From: Dirofilaria immitis
Taxonomy: Eukaryota > Nematoda > Chromadorea > Rhabditida > Onchocercidae
Direction of reading: 5' to 3'
Assembly: GCA_024305405.1 (NCBI GenBank)
Contig: JAKNDB010000066.1
Span: 372,001-436,000, forward strand
DNA: 64,000 nucleotides
The notes under the pieces: model-generated
The model's database searches: none
Seen by the model: the letters and a program-made list of their open reading frames with translations, nothing else
Told to the model about the DNA's origin: nothing
Position numbers and translations under genes: made by a program
Shown: in pieces, positions 37,386 through 51,800 of the stretch
Position numbering within the stretch: the stretch's first letter is position 1
Layout: each line of letters begins with the position of its first letter

Positions 37386-39737
37386 CCACACATAATTAAT
37401 TTGAATTAGGAAATGATGATTGATATGAAAAGTATCACTGGTGAATACATGGGCGGAAATTGCATCTTTGCATTGTCGTTGTCAAATTTTAAAATTTTAA
37501 ATTTAAATATTTGATAAATTAAAGATTTTATTTTCTATCGAATGATTCCTTTTAAAGAAAAATTCATTTAATTTTTCATTTTAACTTTTTAAAGCTATCC
37601 TATTGATGAATAAATGATGAAAGAAAAAAGTTTCAATATTATTATTATAAAAGTTTATTTATAAAAGATAAATTTAAATTTTTAATCCTTCAAAAAAGAT
37701 TAAAAAGATAATTCATTTATGCTTAATAATTCATAGCTAAAAGAATGAATAAATAAAAATAATTGTAGAATATATGCTACAATATATAATTATTAATTAA
37801 TTAATATATTAATTAATCAATTTCTTCTAATATAATCATATTATAAGCAAAATTTTGTAAACAATTGCATGAATAAAGTAAAAAGTTTTATTAAAACAAC
37901 TTTTAACTTTTATATCATCAAAATATACATTAGTAATAAGAGGAATATGATAATCCTTTCTTTTTTTTCACAATTGCATACTTAAGTTATTGGCCAAATT
38001 ATTTTCTAATTTTAATTATTCAAAATTTAATTTCTATTTTAATTAATTATTTAACAAAAAAAAAATAAAAGACAGAAAATGCCGAAGAAATACTCAAAAT
38101 TTATATTCAAAATATTGATGGAAAATTTTATTTCTGCAATAAATTGAAATTCAAAGTTATTCTTTTTCTTTAAATTTCATACATACGAATCATTTTGCAT
38201 AATTTATGATATTTTATAAAGCAATAAGAAATCATTTCTGATATTATGCAATTTAAATATAAATATTTCAACATTTTATTGATAAAATAACTTGTCATAA
38301 ATAAAAAAAAAATTTCTTTGATTGCAAAAATTAAAATAGCATTTCAAAATAAAAATAAAAAGATTTTTATAGATGTTTCCAGAAAAAAAAGATATTGACG
38401 CAATAATTTTTATCAGTTATATTTATCATTTTTCAGTTTCAACACTTTTTTTTGTTTGTTTTACTTTTTAGCAAAAAAAAATTAAAAAATAAAATGCCTT
38501 CTTTATCAACAATTTTGTTCCAGAAAAATTTGAAAGTTTTTTTTGTTTCAAGCTAAAATTATATTGTAATTTTTATAGCCAATAAATTAACATTTGACCT
38601 TTTACTATAATTTTCCTACATTGATTATCGATTATGATAAACAATTGTGTACAAGATTAACAAAGAATTATCATATTTGTTATCATAATATATCTTAGAC
38701 TTATGTTGAATCTTCTTAAACAACTAAATCATTTATTTTGCTACTGTATCCTAAAATTATATGCATATAATTCTCATAGATAAATATAATTTCAATAATT
38801 TTTTCATCATTATTCATGCTATCTCATATAATATTCATGAAAAGGTCAAAGGTAATGATATTTTGGCTATATTTAAAAAGATTACAAATTTTTTTTCTTC
38901 AAATAATATTCTCTTAATTTTCATTTTCAAGAAATTTTTTTATAAGAAAATTCTCAATTTTTGCTTCTTAATACAAATATTATATAACAGATAGTATGTG
39001 AATGAAAATGAAAGAAAATTATTAAATATTAAATTTTCAATCAATAGTGATAAAATTTATTTGATAATAATATCACATCTATAACATATATATATATGAA
39101 TTATCAAATAATCAAATAAGCGTTCTAACGATTGTTATTATCATTATCAAATCAAAATCTTTATGATAATATCGTTAATTTTCCATTATTACTATAATTT
39201 TTATGATGATTATTTAATTATCATATTCCTACTAAGCATAATTCATACATTTATTTAGTTGAAGTTTGCTATTGCAATAATTCGTCCATTTAATTTATTA
39301 TCAATTGATTAAAGTTTATTAATTATTGTTAAATATTAAATTAATATTGATAAAATTAACAAGAAATTAGAAATAATATTAATTTATTATTTTTATCAAA
39401 TAATTACTTAAAAAATAATTTGTATTAAATATAATTGAAAAATAATTTCAATTTCTTTTTTATATTTTTCTCTTTTTTTTGAAAAGCAAAGAATTTTTAT
39501 TTTAAATCGTTTTCTTTTCTTTCAGTAATTTATCTTCGTTTCAGCGATAGAAATTAATTACTGAAGTAATTAATTTCATCTTTATTTTTGCTCCTTTTTT
39601 CTTTTCACATCATCACTTGTAATCATTTTTTAACAAATAAACATCTGTTTGAAACAAAAAAACTTTAAAAGTTCGAATTTGTTTAAACCAATTAATTAAG
39701 TGTACTAATTCACATTTCCTCATCTACCTAAGAAAGA

Positions 39738-39785
39738 GACTCTCTCTCTTTTTCTCTCTCTCTCCCTCTCTCTCTCCCTCTCTTT
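39738..39785. repeat. CT-rich pyrimidine tract
   Basis: A run of CTCTCT with TTT and CCC interruptions, all pyrimidine on the + strand. This is an isolated feature in the AT-rich intergenic region. Confidence 0.85.
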
Positions 39786-42700
39786 CCTCGTTTTATATTA
39801 TCAAATTGTACAATTATTTTATTTTATTTTATTTTTTTAAATATCAATTTTTGTTGTTTTATTTCTTTACAATTTAATAAAATCAGCTTTAAAAATGTAA
39901 AAAATTTTTTTTTTAGAAATTTTGAAGTTTAACAGTTGTTTTGTAATAAAAAAAAAAGATTGAAAAAGTTAATATTTATTTTAGAATAATCTTGGAAGAA
40001 TGAATAAACGAATAATGAAAGTGATAATGATAATCCTTCTGATAATCTAAGCTTATATTATTTTCCTTAGAAATTACTATTTATTACATTCATAAGAATT
40101 AATTTTCAAGAAAGATTATACTTTTGATTATATAAGATTACGAGATATCAGAACTAATATCAGAGTAAACATCCGGATTAAACATGATGATCTAGAATTA
40201 TAGAATAATTCGATAAAATATTTCAAGTGTGGATCGATTATTATCATGATTGATTAATTTGATAATATTAATCGTAATCACTTTTTAGAGGAATTTCAAT
40301 TAATTAAAAGATTTTTGAATTTAACGAATGATAAGGAATTGAATACTTTTTGAATAAATAGAATTTTTGAAAAAAGGAAATTTAAATTATTTTTAATTAA
40401 TTTCAAATTATCACAATATAATTTATTTGTTGTATGATGAAGATAAATACTATTCGATCAATTAAAATTGCAATTTAGGCCTTCCTTTTCCATTAAGTTT
40501 TTAAAATTTATTTATTTTTGCTTTTATAATTTTTGCATATTTTCATTAAAAATTTCAAAATACGATTAGCATTGATGATAACTACTTTTTGTTATAATTT
40601 TCGATTAAATTAATTCGTAATTTTATTACTTTCTTCCATTTCTTTTTTTTAAAAAAATTAGCCCAAAGGAAATAAAATAATTAATTACTTATATTTAATA
40701 AATGTTCGAATTGCTTTATTAAATTTAAATTAATGAATATTCGAATTGCTTTATTAAATTTAAATTCATATCTTTTTTGTTTTATACTAAAATTACAATA
40801 CAATATTTTTCTCCTGAAATTTTTAATATATAAATCAATAAAAATACTGTTGGAGGAAATGATCGAAAATTTTTTTATTTAATTCCTATTTTAATTTTTG
40901 GAAATTTATTACTTAAGGAATTATTTGAAATTAAAATATTATTAATCTTTTATATCTCATAATCATTCTTGAAATGATTATTCCAAAAACTTTTCAATTT
41001 TTCCAGTTCTATCTATAATTTCTATTGAAATATTTATTAATCATTCTTATCAATTAATGATCAAATAATCGATATAATTTTTATGAATTTAAAATATCTT
41101 TCAACATTTAAATAAAGATGCAAAGAACTTTATTCATTTTCGAAATTTTTATTTTTACGAACTGTTCATCGAATTTTTTTTTTAAATTTTAAATGAACAA
41201 TTAATATAATTAAGCATCTTTTGGTACTTTATCACATCCTTCCATTCTAACATTTCATTAAAAAATTACATGCATTATATATAGGTATTGATAATACTGA
41301 TAATTGTTAAAAATAATCATCATAATAATGAAACTTATAAAAATTGAAATGATTATTATTCGCTGATAATATTTGCGAATGCTATAAAATAGCGTATCAT
41401 TTACTATACGATTTTCTAACGTCAATTACGTGATACATAATTAATTCCAATATATATAATAGATTTTAGAAATAATAATTTTATTCTTTTAGATTAATAA
41501 TATAAATTACTTAATTAAAATTAATTATAGTCAAATTACTTGCCTTAATTTTGCTGGTCAATTTCAAACCGATTGAAAATCAAATTTTTGAGCAATGATG
41601 ATAAAATTGATAAATCTGAAATTTTAATTTCGAGAAGAATAAGAATGATAAATTTAAAAAAAAATAAAAGAATTAATTAAATTCAACGAAAAAAAGAGTG
41701 CTATGAAAATGATTTGTATAAAAATTACAAATGAAATTATTTTAAAATAATTTGAAAAGAAAATAATAAATTTAAAAAATTTCAAAGTAATCATAAACTT
41801 TCAAATATTAAATTTTATGAAATTAAACAAAAAAAAAAAAAATGAATGAATTTTTGTAAAACGTTTCTTCATCTTTCTCTCAATAAATTCAAAAATATTC
41901 TTTTATGATGCAATTTCATCGAATAATTATTTATTTATTTATTTTCTTTTTAAATAAACAAATTAATTTTTGTTTATTAATTTCTTTTTAATTTTTATTC
42001 TTTTAAGTTTTCTTTCTTTTTTTTCTTTGAAATTTTTTTGCATCGATTTTTTTGGACAAATTTTTATCATTTATCATTTTACAGTGTAATTTTAGTTTAA
42101 GTTTTCGTTTTTGTTTCTTACAAAAATTAGTTGCGTATTTTAAAATAAATGATTCATCGAAATGATTTGATCAAATGCGATTTGTTATATTGATAAATTC
42201 TCGATCAATTTTGTTGCCATTCCTTTAAATGCATTTTAATATTTTAATAGAAATTTAATAGTAATAATCCTAGATTTATCGAAAAATTATCAATTAAATT
42301 CAAATTAATTCAAATACATTGTTCTTCGAGATTTCAACATTTTTATTTGGTAGAAATTTTAAAACTTTTTTTTCATATTCATTATGGAATATTCATTTCT
42401 AAACTATATTATTAGAAAAAAGGAGTTCTTATTTTTGCTAATTTTTTAAGTACTTCAAAAAAGTAGAAATCGATTATATTCGATCAATCAGTTCCATTAC
42501 TTTTTTATAATTAATCGATCGACAACAGATCATGTTTTTTTATTTTGTCAAATAAATTTTATTTTTATACATCTGAAAAAAAATTTTTTTTGCATTCGGT
42601 TTTTCAAATTAAAACTTCCTGATCAATCGATTGAATCGAAGACTTTATTATTAAAATTCTAATTAATAAATATGCTATAAATAAGTTTTTGTACACTAAT

Positions 42701-43102
42701 ATTTTATAATAAAATATATGAAATAAATATCAATGATGCGTCTACCAAATTTATTTTAATTTATGTAAAATATTAGCAAATTTAATTACTTATTATTTAA
42801 TTGATTGATTTAAAATAATAATAATAATAATGATATTATACTTTGCTGTTATAATTTTAAATAATTTCAATAAGCTCTATCATAAATCAAATAAGATTTA
42901 ATTTAAATATCAAACTTAAACTTATTAATGGATTTATCAATTTAACACTAAATTTTAATTCCAATTATAAATTCAAATTTTATGATTTCATTCATTGCTA
43001 TTTCAACGAAAAGCAAAGTCAGCAGAGGGAAAAAGAATTTAAACCTATAAGTGAAAGAGAAAAAGGATGATAATTTAAAATTATTTAATCATATATTTGT
43101 TG

Positions 43103-43174
<72 letters not shown>

Positions 43175-43178
43175 ATCA
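43103..43178. repeat. (AATC)n tetranucleotide microsatellite
   Basis: About 18 uninterrupted copies with one ATCG variant near the end. It produces a spurious frame repeating NQSI. Confidence 0.95.
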
Positions 43179-45116
43179 ATCATTTATTGCTTTACTTTTA
43201 TATGAACTTCATGAATTTATTTATAAAAAATTATAAAATGAAATTATTAGCCAAAATCTTTTACTTTTACTGCCAAACTTTTTATTTATTTATTTGTATT
43301 ATTTATTTGACTTTTATCTTTTACTTTTTATTACTTAAAATACTAAATTATTATCTCAATTTTATGGCTTCGTTTTTTTTTATTTTCTATTCGATGCATT
43401 TAATTTTAAATTTATTGATTTATCATTTCGGCCTGTTTTAATTTCAATTTTAAATGATTTTTTTATTCTCACATTTTGCATTAACTTCAAATTTCAATTG
43501 ATATTTCATCTTAAGAAATATTCATTTGCAGTTCTAAGCTTATAAGATATAGCTCTCATAAAGCTTTACTATTCTTTTTTTTCTCAATTAAAAAATTTTT
43601 CCTTTTCGTTTTATCTCATATTTTCTTGATATAATCTTAATTTTATCAAACTGATAAAATTAATTGATAAAATAGATAAATTTATCATTTCAATATCTAT
43701 ATAAAATTATCCAATAACTGATGATTGTTAAAGCTTTTAATCATATTTATCAATTATTGAATGAGATTTTAGATTAATTAAACTTTATTATTTGCTATCA
43801 TTTGTTACTAATTAGTTAATTAGGAAGAAAGAGTGAAAAATTATTGTTAATAAAAAATGATAATATATTATAAAATTAATTTTTATTTATTTAAAAATTA
43901 AAATTTTAGTTTAACGAACAAATTAATTAATTAATAATATTAATTAATAATTTCGTTAATTAATAATTAATAATTTCGCAAAAGTATTTTTTTGAAATTA
44001 ATTTAATGAAATTTCATATTTATTTATTTATTCGTAGTATAATTATATTATTTTATGCTATTATTCATTTATTAATTCTAATTAATCATTGACAAATTTA
44101 TCAATGATAATCAATGATCCAATAATGAACAGTAATGGTGAGCCTAATTAATCTATCATTGATAGATTAGATTTTCAATTAATTTATCAATCACTAATTC
44201 ATAAACTAATTTATCAATTACTAATTTATCACTTCTTATAAATATTTTTATTCTATTCTTTTCATATTTTATCATTGTTCATTGTATATCTTATCAGAAC
44301 AATATCATTCATCTAATTGCTAGATGTAATAGATTTTTAATTAATTAATATATTATTAATTATTTTAAATTTACCAAAATTTTCCCCAACATAAAATGAT
44401 TCTTTTCCGAATTTATTTATTTGTTAAATAGAAGCAAACGTTAAAAATAAAAAACAAATTTTTTTTTTACAAATTAAATTTACATAAAAAAAAATTTTTA
44501 TTTAACTTTTATTCAATTATATACCAATTTGATAGTTCAATAATAAAAACAACATCTGTTTATTCTTCTCAATGAAAAAAAAAAAAGAAAAAAACGGATG
44601 ATGAAAAATTTTAAATGCAATTTTAGTTAAGTAAATTTTAGCTCATACCTGAAAGGTAAAAGTAATTTAGAGATAATGGATAGGAAAAATGAGTTCGAGA
44701 GTGTGTAAGGAAAAAAATAAAAATTAAAAATGAATTAGTTAATGTTGTTATTGATGAAATTGTTCCAATTTTTGGGAAATTTTTAAACTAAACAATATTA
44801 TTTAGTGCTATTTTTCCCTTATCATTTTATCATTTAATCAGCTCGGTTTATTTGATTAATGCATATCACTTTTATTATCTTTTAGATGATTATTATTAGA
44901 TTACTATATTATGTATATATAATCGTTTAAAACAAATAAATCTAAAAGATTAAAAAACAAATTAAAAGACAAACTTAATTTTAAATTGAAAATTCGTTTT
45001 TTGAAAACTTTAATTTTTGTTTATAATTTGAACTTTTATCATAAATAGTTTTATAAAAAGTTTATTGCAAATTTATTAACTCATATATTTGAATCATCAT
45101 AATCTCTCACATCGAA

Positions 45117-45316
45117 AAATGAAGTGATCTTTTCAATCTATATGAATAATCTCGATTGATCTTTTCAATCTATATGAATAATCTCGATTGATCTTTCATT
45201 CTATATGAATAATTTCGAGTGATCTTTTCAATCGATATGAATAATCCTGAGTGATTTTTCCAATCTATATGAATAATCTCGATTGATCTTTTCAATTTAT
45301 ATGAATAATCTCGATG
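45117..45316. repeat. Minisatellite of about 32 bp, six units
   Basis: The unit contains CTATATGAATAATCTCGA followed by TTGATCTTTTCAAT. Units differ by a few bases and by 1-2 bases in length. Intergenic. Confidence 0.9.
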
Positions 45317-45705
45317 AGAAATAAATCATTATCAATTGCTTCTAAATTTTCATTAGGAAAAAAATGTTTAATTAATTTTTTCAACAACCTTTATGAATTT
45401 CTATTTGATATATTATTATGTTTAGAATTGATTAAGTTGATAAAGTTTAATTTTTTAAAATTCTTTTATAATTTATAATTGCATTTTTATTCGAACAAAT
45501 TACACTGAAAAAAGAGAAAATTAAGAATTATTTGATAATATATTATATTATTAATTAATATAAGAAAATTAATTCAAAATGAAATAATCTAATATAAATG
45601 TATTGAATAAAATTGGAAATTAAATAAGTTAGAAATATAAATATATCTTTTATAATAATATAAATATATAATTATATTTATTCGAAATTGAAAAATAATT
45701 TGAAA

Positions 45706-45743
45706 TAGAATAGAACAGAATAGAATAGAATAGAATAGAATAG
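45706..45743. repeat. (GAATA)n pentanucleotide tract
   Basis: About seven copies, the first carrying a GAACA variant. Intergenic. Confidence 0.85.
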
Positions 45744-48705
45744 TATATAATAAATATATTCAAATGAAGTTTGAAACTAAAATGGAACAATTGTTGATGA
45801 GATTAAATTTGAAAAATAGTTCAAAATGATAAATGAATAAGAGTAAACAACAAACTAAAAACAAATTGAGTCTTAAAAAAATGAAATTAAAATTTTTTTG
45901 AGAAAAGACAATTATGAATGATAGAAGAGACTAAAAGAAATAAATTAAAGTGGTAGAAAAGTTTCGTCATATTACAAATATGATTAATCATATTTATTTA
46001 TTTATTTACATTAAATTTGTTTACATGAAAATTTTTTTTGATTTTTACTCATTCATTTTTATGAAGAGAAATAAGATTGATCACATTTATTTATTTATTT
46101 ACATTAAATTTGTTTACATGAAAATATGATTTTTACTCATTCATTTTTATTTATTTAAATATGATATATATTGCTATCAAATTATTTAGCCAATTAAATT
46201 TTTCTCAATAAAATGAAATAGTCATAGTTAGAAATTTGAGCAATAAATTTTACTACTGTTTAAATTAATGATAAGCTCAGAGAAGTATATCAACTTTTGC
46301 TATCATTATGTTATCTGAATATGATAAAAAATATAATATCGAAATAAGTAATTATTGATAGATATATATTATTATATCGAATAACTAAACAATTTTGATA
46401 AGAAGAATTTTATTAAAAAATTTTTAAATATTTTATAATCTATTCTTCTTTTAATATAGAAATAAAAAAGAAAAAAGAATATGGATGAAATGATAATTTT
46501 GATAATGAATTAATCTTTTATCAAACGATTAATTAAATTACAATCGATCATAATTTTATATTTGAATTAAATTTAAATTCAAAAAGAATAGAAAAAGAAG
46601 AAGAAGGTGAAAAAAATGAATTGGTTAGTTATTTAAGAGTTAAACGAAGGAGGGCATAAATAATCTTAAATTAATAAAATTATTAATAATAAAAGAGATG
46701 GATGAAAAAGGATAATGTCTATATTTGGATATTAGAAAAAGAATGAAAAAGATAGGAGAAACATTTAATAGGAAATTATAATATTAAATTATATACGAAA
46801 TTATAATACTATGCTTAATACTATTTATATTTTTATATATTTGAATATTTATTTCATATTTCATTATAAGTTATTCATTTCGTATTATTTTTATTGCTTA
46901 ATTGAGCGATTTTGTTTTTTTTTTTGTAATATTTTCATTAATATTATTCAATGATAAGCATTTTAATAAGTTATTATTTTTAGTAAAAGAAAGGCTTTAT
47001 CAATGAATATATTGGAAATAACTTTTAGATTGATATTACATAATTTTAAATCAATAGAATTATTCCAATCAATTTATCAAGTTCAATTATATTTAGGCAA
47101 TATGAAAGAGATAAATTATAATGTTATTATAACAACAACATTTCATCTATTACAATTTGTAAATTCATAGAGAGCATAGATTAATTAAAAATATATTATC
47201 AAATTTTTGATATCATTGATATAATAATAATAATAGCTATAAATAGAATTAAATAATCAAAAATCAAAAAGGTCATCATCAAAAAAAAAAGGTCACAAAG
47301 GAAAAGTGATATGTAAATGAAAAGCTTTTTAAATAATTCATTTGATTGCTTAAATAGAAATTTCTATATATAATTTAAATATTTATGATAGATAGATGAA
47401 ATTGAAAGAAAGAATGGGAAGAGTGGAAAATAAGCAATTTGCTAAAATACATTTTAAAAAAAAACAAAATGTGAAATAAAGTGGAAAATTTGATTGACAT
47501 TAACGATCGCTCCTTTTATTACCTTTTAGCAAATAGCATTATTTTATAAAATAGTTGAGCAAATGAAAGGCAATAAATTATTTTTGCAGACAAATAGCTT
47601 ATATCTTTATTATCATCTATGATATCATTTAATTCCTGCAAATAGTTAATTAATTAATTAATTAATTAATATGAATAATTGAATATTTATTAAGTTTTAG
47701 ATGCAAAAATAATTTCTATTGAACTTTTTCTATTTTTATTTTATTATATTTATTTGTTTATTTTACTTCGTTTTCTTTCTCTTTTTTTTTCATTCAAATA
47801 ATTAAATAAACTTTTTGAATATTTGAAATTTCAATTTGAAATGGATATGAAATTTTTAGAATTTTAATTTAAAATGAGCGAAATTATATCTCATTTTTAT
47901 TACCTGAATAATTCATGTTATAACATAGTTATATTATGATGATGATAATATTTATTTTTATTTTAATTTCATAATTTATATCAATCTTTTTATTTTGGAC
48001 AAAGAATGATTGATGATAAATATTTTCAAAATATTTAATTGATTGTTTATCGTAAAAAAAAATGTGGTTTTGTGCGAATTGTTTATTTTGATTTTGTTTA
48101 TGTTTACTATTGAAAACAATAAATAATTATTTTCGCATTACATAAACTAAAATTTAATAAAATAAAATAACAAATATATATAACACAAGGTAAGAAATGT
48201 TTAATTTTATAAATAACAAATTAAATTTCATCTATTAAATCAATTGATAAATAATTGTTATCATGCGTGATAATAAGTAATTGTTATCAATTTGTATAAT
48301 AATAACTATTAAACGCTGTATTAGCACAGTATTCTTTATAACTATCATATTTCATTGTCGAAGTATCACACCTTGATTATTACGGTTAATGAACTTATGC
48401 TTATCATGTAATGCCAAATGCTTTTGTTTTTATTTCTTTTTTTTCTCCAATTTCAGCTATTCCCGAGAATCGCTCCTCTGTCAAAATTTTTCGCATATAA
48501 AAACAACAATGTGTTATGCAAACGTTACCGTAATCTCTCATCAAATATATTTACGAATTAATAATATTCGATACTATTCATTTCTAAATTGATATTCTTT
48601 TATTATTGGCATCATATTGCTTATATTGCAATAAAATAGCTAAGCTACGACAATAACAATAATAGCTATAACAATTACAATATTATTTATCCCTGACTAA
48701 AATTA

Positions 48706-48734
48706 GCAACAACAACAACAACAACAACAACAAT
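48706..48734. repeat. (CAA)n tract just upstream of the degenerin start codon
   Basis: About nine CAA/AAC triplets located 70-100 bases before the ATG at 48802, probably in the promoter or 5' leader. Confidence 0.85.
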
Positions 48735-48801
48735 TCATCCTTTCTCGTTTTTTTATCGATAAATAACGAATAACATTAAGATAAATGATTTGATTAAAAT
48801 A

Positions 48802-51800
48802 ATGTCACCATTAAATTCTCCGTCTCATACGACGAAGCATCATCATTATCATCAACAACAAGATCAACATCGGATACCACGAATACGACAACATCAAGCA
48901 TCTGATACTCTTTTATGACAACATCATCACAATCCATTCATGTTCAATCTCATACACGATCTTCATCTCAAATTTATCCAACTAATTCATCGCATAGTGA
49001 TAATAATGATGATTCTCAACAAAATAATGATCAACAATGGTTAGCGAATTTTTTATTTTGATTATTCGTTCTTCGATCACAGCTTTCAACCATCTGTTAA
49101 AATTCTGTAGAAAAATTTTGCCAAAAATTTTTGCAGAACAAAATGAATTTTTTATTTTCTAATATTATAATCAATGATATTGCAATTTTTTTAAAAAAAA
49201 ATATTTACAATGAATAGCTTCTGATATGATATGAAATAATCAAATAATATCATTTTAAATAAAACTGAGAAAGTTTGATTTAAATAAATTATTCATTGAT
49301 AAAAATTTCAAATGATATCATATATAAATAAATCTTTATTAAAGCATTTGTCATAGGTATTTTTAAGAATTTCGATATTTATTAATTTCATCAGTGATAT
49401 AAGAATAAATTTATCACTTTATTAAGAGTATATATATTCTAAGAAAATATATCAAAAATATATTTTATCATTTATTGTATTAATAAAATATACAAATATT
49501 TATTTATTTTGAAATTAAGAAAACAGAAAAAAAACTTATTTGAAAAAATTCTCGAGAAAATTCGCATGCTTATCATTTGATTATAACACTTGCCATAATT
49601 GATAAAATTATCAATTATGTCATGTTCATTCAAATATATAGCAAAAATTTCAAATTTCTTTTTCCCCACTTTAAATTTAATTTTCAAGAATATAAATTAT
49701 AAGAAATTAATATTTTCATTAATTATAAATGTAAACAATATAAATATAAACGATATAAATACAGTAAGCATTAGAAATATAAATTTCATTCTAATTTTAA
49801 TTCTAACTTTAGCCAATCATTATAAGTGATATATTTGAAATTTGAAATTCATTTTATTATTATTATTATATCTTTTACTGTTACAGAAACAAAATTATTT
49901 TTCATCAAATTCAATACAATTAAATTGGACGAAATAAATGATATAAATAAAATATTTCAGACATAACTTTTTTTTTGTCACTTCACTTCAAACTAAATTA
50001 TTTTATTTATGAAAAAAGTGACATATTTGAAATATTGCCGAAATTCATTTTAGTTATTATATTTTAAATTATTATAAAAGTATGATTATTTTCTATTAGC
50101 AAAAAAATAGAGAGAGAAAAGTTTTTGCTTCATTTTTACTAAATTGTTTCGTTTAGTGAAAAAATTTTAACAATTCTCTCAACAAATACATATATTAATT
50201 ATTATATCATTTTTGATTTTAATTATTATATTATTTTCGGTTTTAATTATTATATCATTTTTGATTATAATTATTATATCATGTTTGATTTTAATTATTA
50301 TATTATTTTGATTTTAATTATTATATCATGTTTGATTTTAATTATTATATTATTTTTGATTTTAATTATTATATCATGTTTGATTTTAATTATTATATTA
50401 TTTTTGATTTTAATCATTACATCATTTTTGATTTTAATTATTATGTTAATGCAAATCTTTTAATCCGTTGTAATAATTTGTATATCGCATATATCATATA
50501 TCGGTTACATATATATATATATATATATATATAGAGATAGATATATCAATATATGATATCATTTTTGAATGAAAGAAATTAAATTCAATTATTATTCATT
50601 TCCATCAATATAATAAATTTAATTTAAACTTAATAACTTAATTAATTTATTATTTTTAAAGTTAAAAATAAGCCTTTTTTCTTATCAAAGTTTTTTTTTC
50701 TCAAGAATATTGCTCATTTATTATTATTTTTTTTGCTTTGTAATTTAGATTTCATCGATTGTTGCATTGATAGAATTTAAAGGATTAAGTGGTAGTCACA
50801 TTTCATGTTTCAATGCTTTATAGACAATCATTTCAGTATATTGCATTTGTCAGAGTAAGGCTATTGGTAAATGTACTGAAATCCATTTCAGTCTTTCTTC
50901 TTTTTTCTTTTCTTTTCTTTATTTTCTCTCCTTTCTCACTTTTTATATCTTCGATTTATTCAATTAGAAAAAATGAGATTAATTAAAATTTCTAATTAAG
51001 TTGATTTATATTGTTATATGCTGTAATATTGATTAGATATGAATATTTTTACAGCGAATATATGGAATCATCTGAATCGAGAAACGATTATACGAGTGGT
51101 TATATGAAATATATTCAACCAACAAAATTATCATTGAAATATAAGCCATCATTTGATCAATTATGTTATCAATCTTGCTATGATAATCATCATACAGCAC
51201 CATATCATTATCAATCAAATACAAAAATTGATGGTAATAATCATGTGGTTATTAAAAATTCGTAATTTCTCCGAAAATACTACAGCACATGGTGTACGAC
51301 GAATATTTATTGCTCGAAATATCTATACTGCACGATTATGGTTAATTGGAATTATTTTATGTTTTATGATACTTATCGTACAAGCTTATCAATTAGTAAT
51401 GAAATTTAATCGTTATGAAAAAATTACTGGTATTGAGGTAAGTATAAACAATATTTTAATATTTATTTATCATATCATAATTTCAAATTAATTTTATTAA
51501 ATTAAATAAAAAAAAAACAAAATGAAATAACAAAAAAAAAAAAGAGCTTACTTAAAATATTTCATTTATAAATTTAAATTATTTCAGCTTAAATTTGATT
51601 ATATACAATTTCCTGCGGTAACATTTTGTAATTTAAATCCATATAAAAAAGTTTAATTCGATCAATACCATCGGTTAAAGATACGGTTAGTATGATTATT
51701 GATTATTGATTATTACAAATATTTAATTATGATTTAATCAATAAAATTGTTCATCGATGTAACGAAATAATAAAAACTTTTTCAAAATATTTTATATTGA

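Larger units (their letters stand above)
36039..48801. other. Long AT-rich intergenic region between divergent RabGGTase and degenerin genes
   Basis: About 12.7 kb. From roughly 37400 on, the sequence is almost entirely A/T with many short homopolymers, so open frames carry little information. It contains the 21-bp minisatellite, a CT-rich tract, an AATC tract, the 45.1-kb repeat and a short GAATA tract, listed separately. I saw no exon, RNA gene or transposon ends. It may hold the promoter and distant enhancers of the degenerin gene. Confidence 0.6.

Noticed and set aside
43097..43441. Open frame of 114 codons starting with NQSI repeats
   Set aside because: It is produced by the AATC microsatellite and then runs through AT-rich sequence as a hydrophobic string with no domain.
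50281..50534. Two overlapping repetitive frames in degenerin intron 1
   Set aside because: Product of the 24-bp repeat, inside an intron of a well-supported gene.
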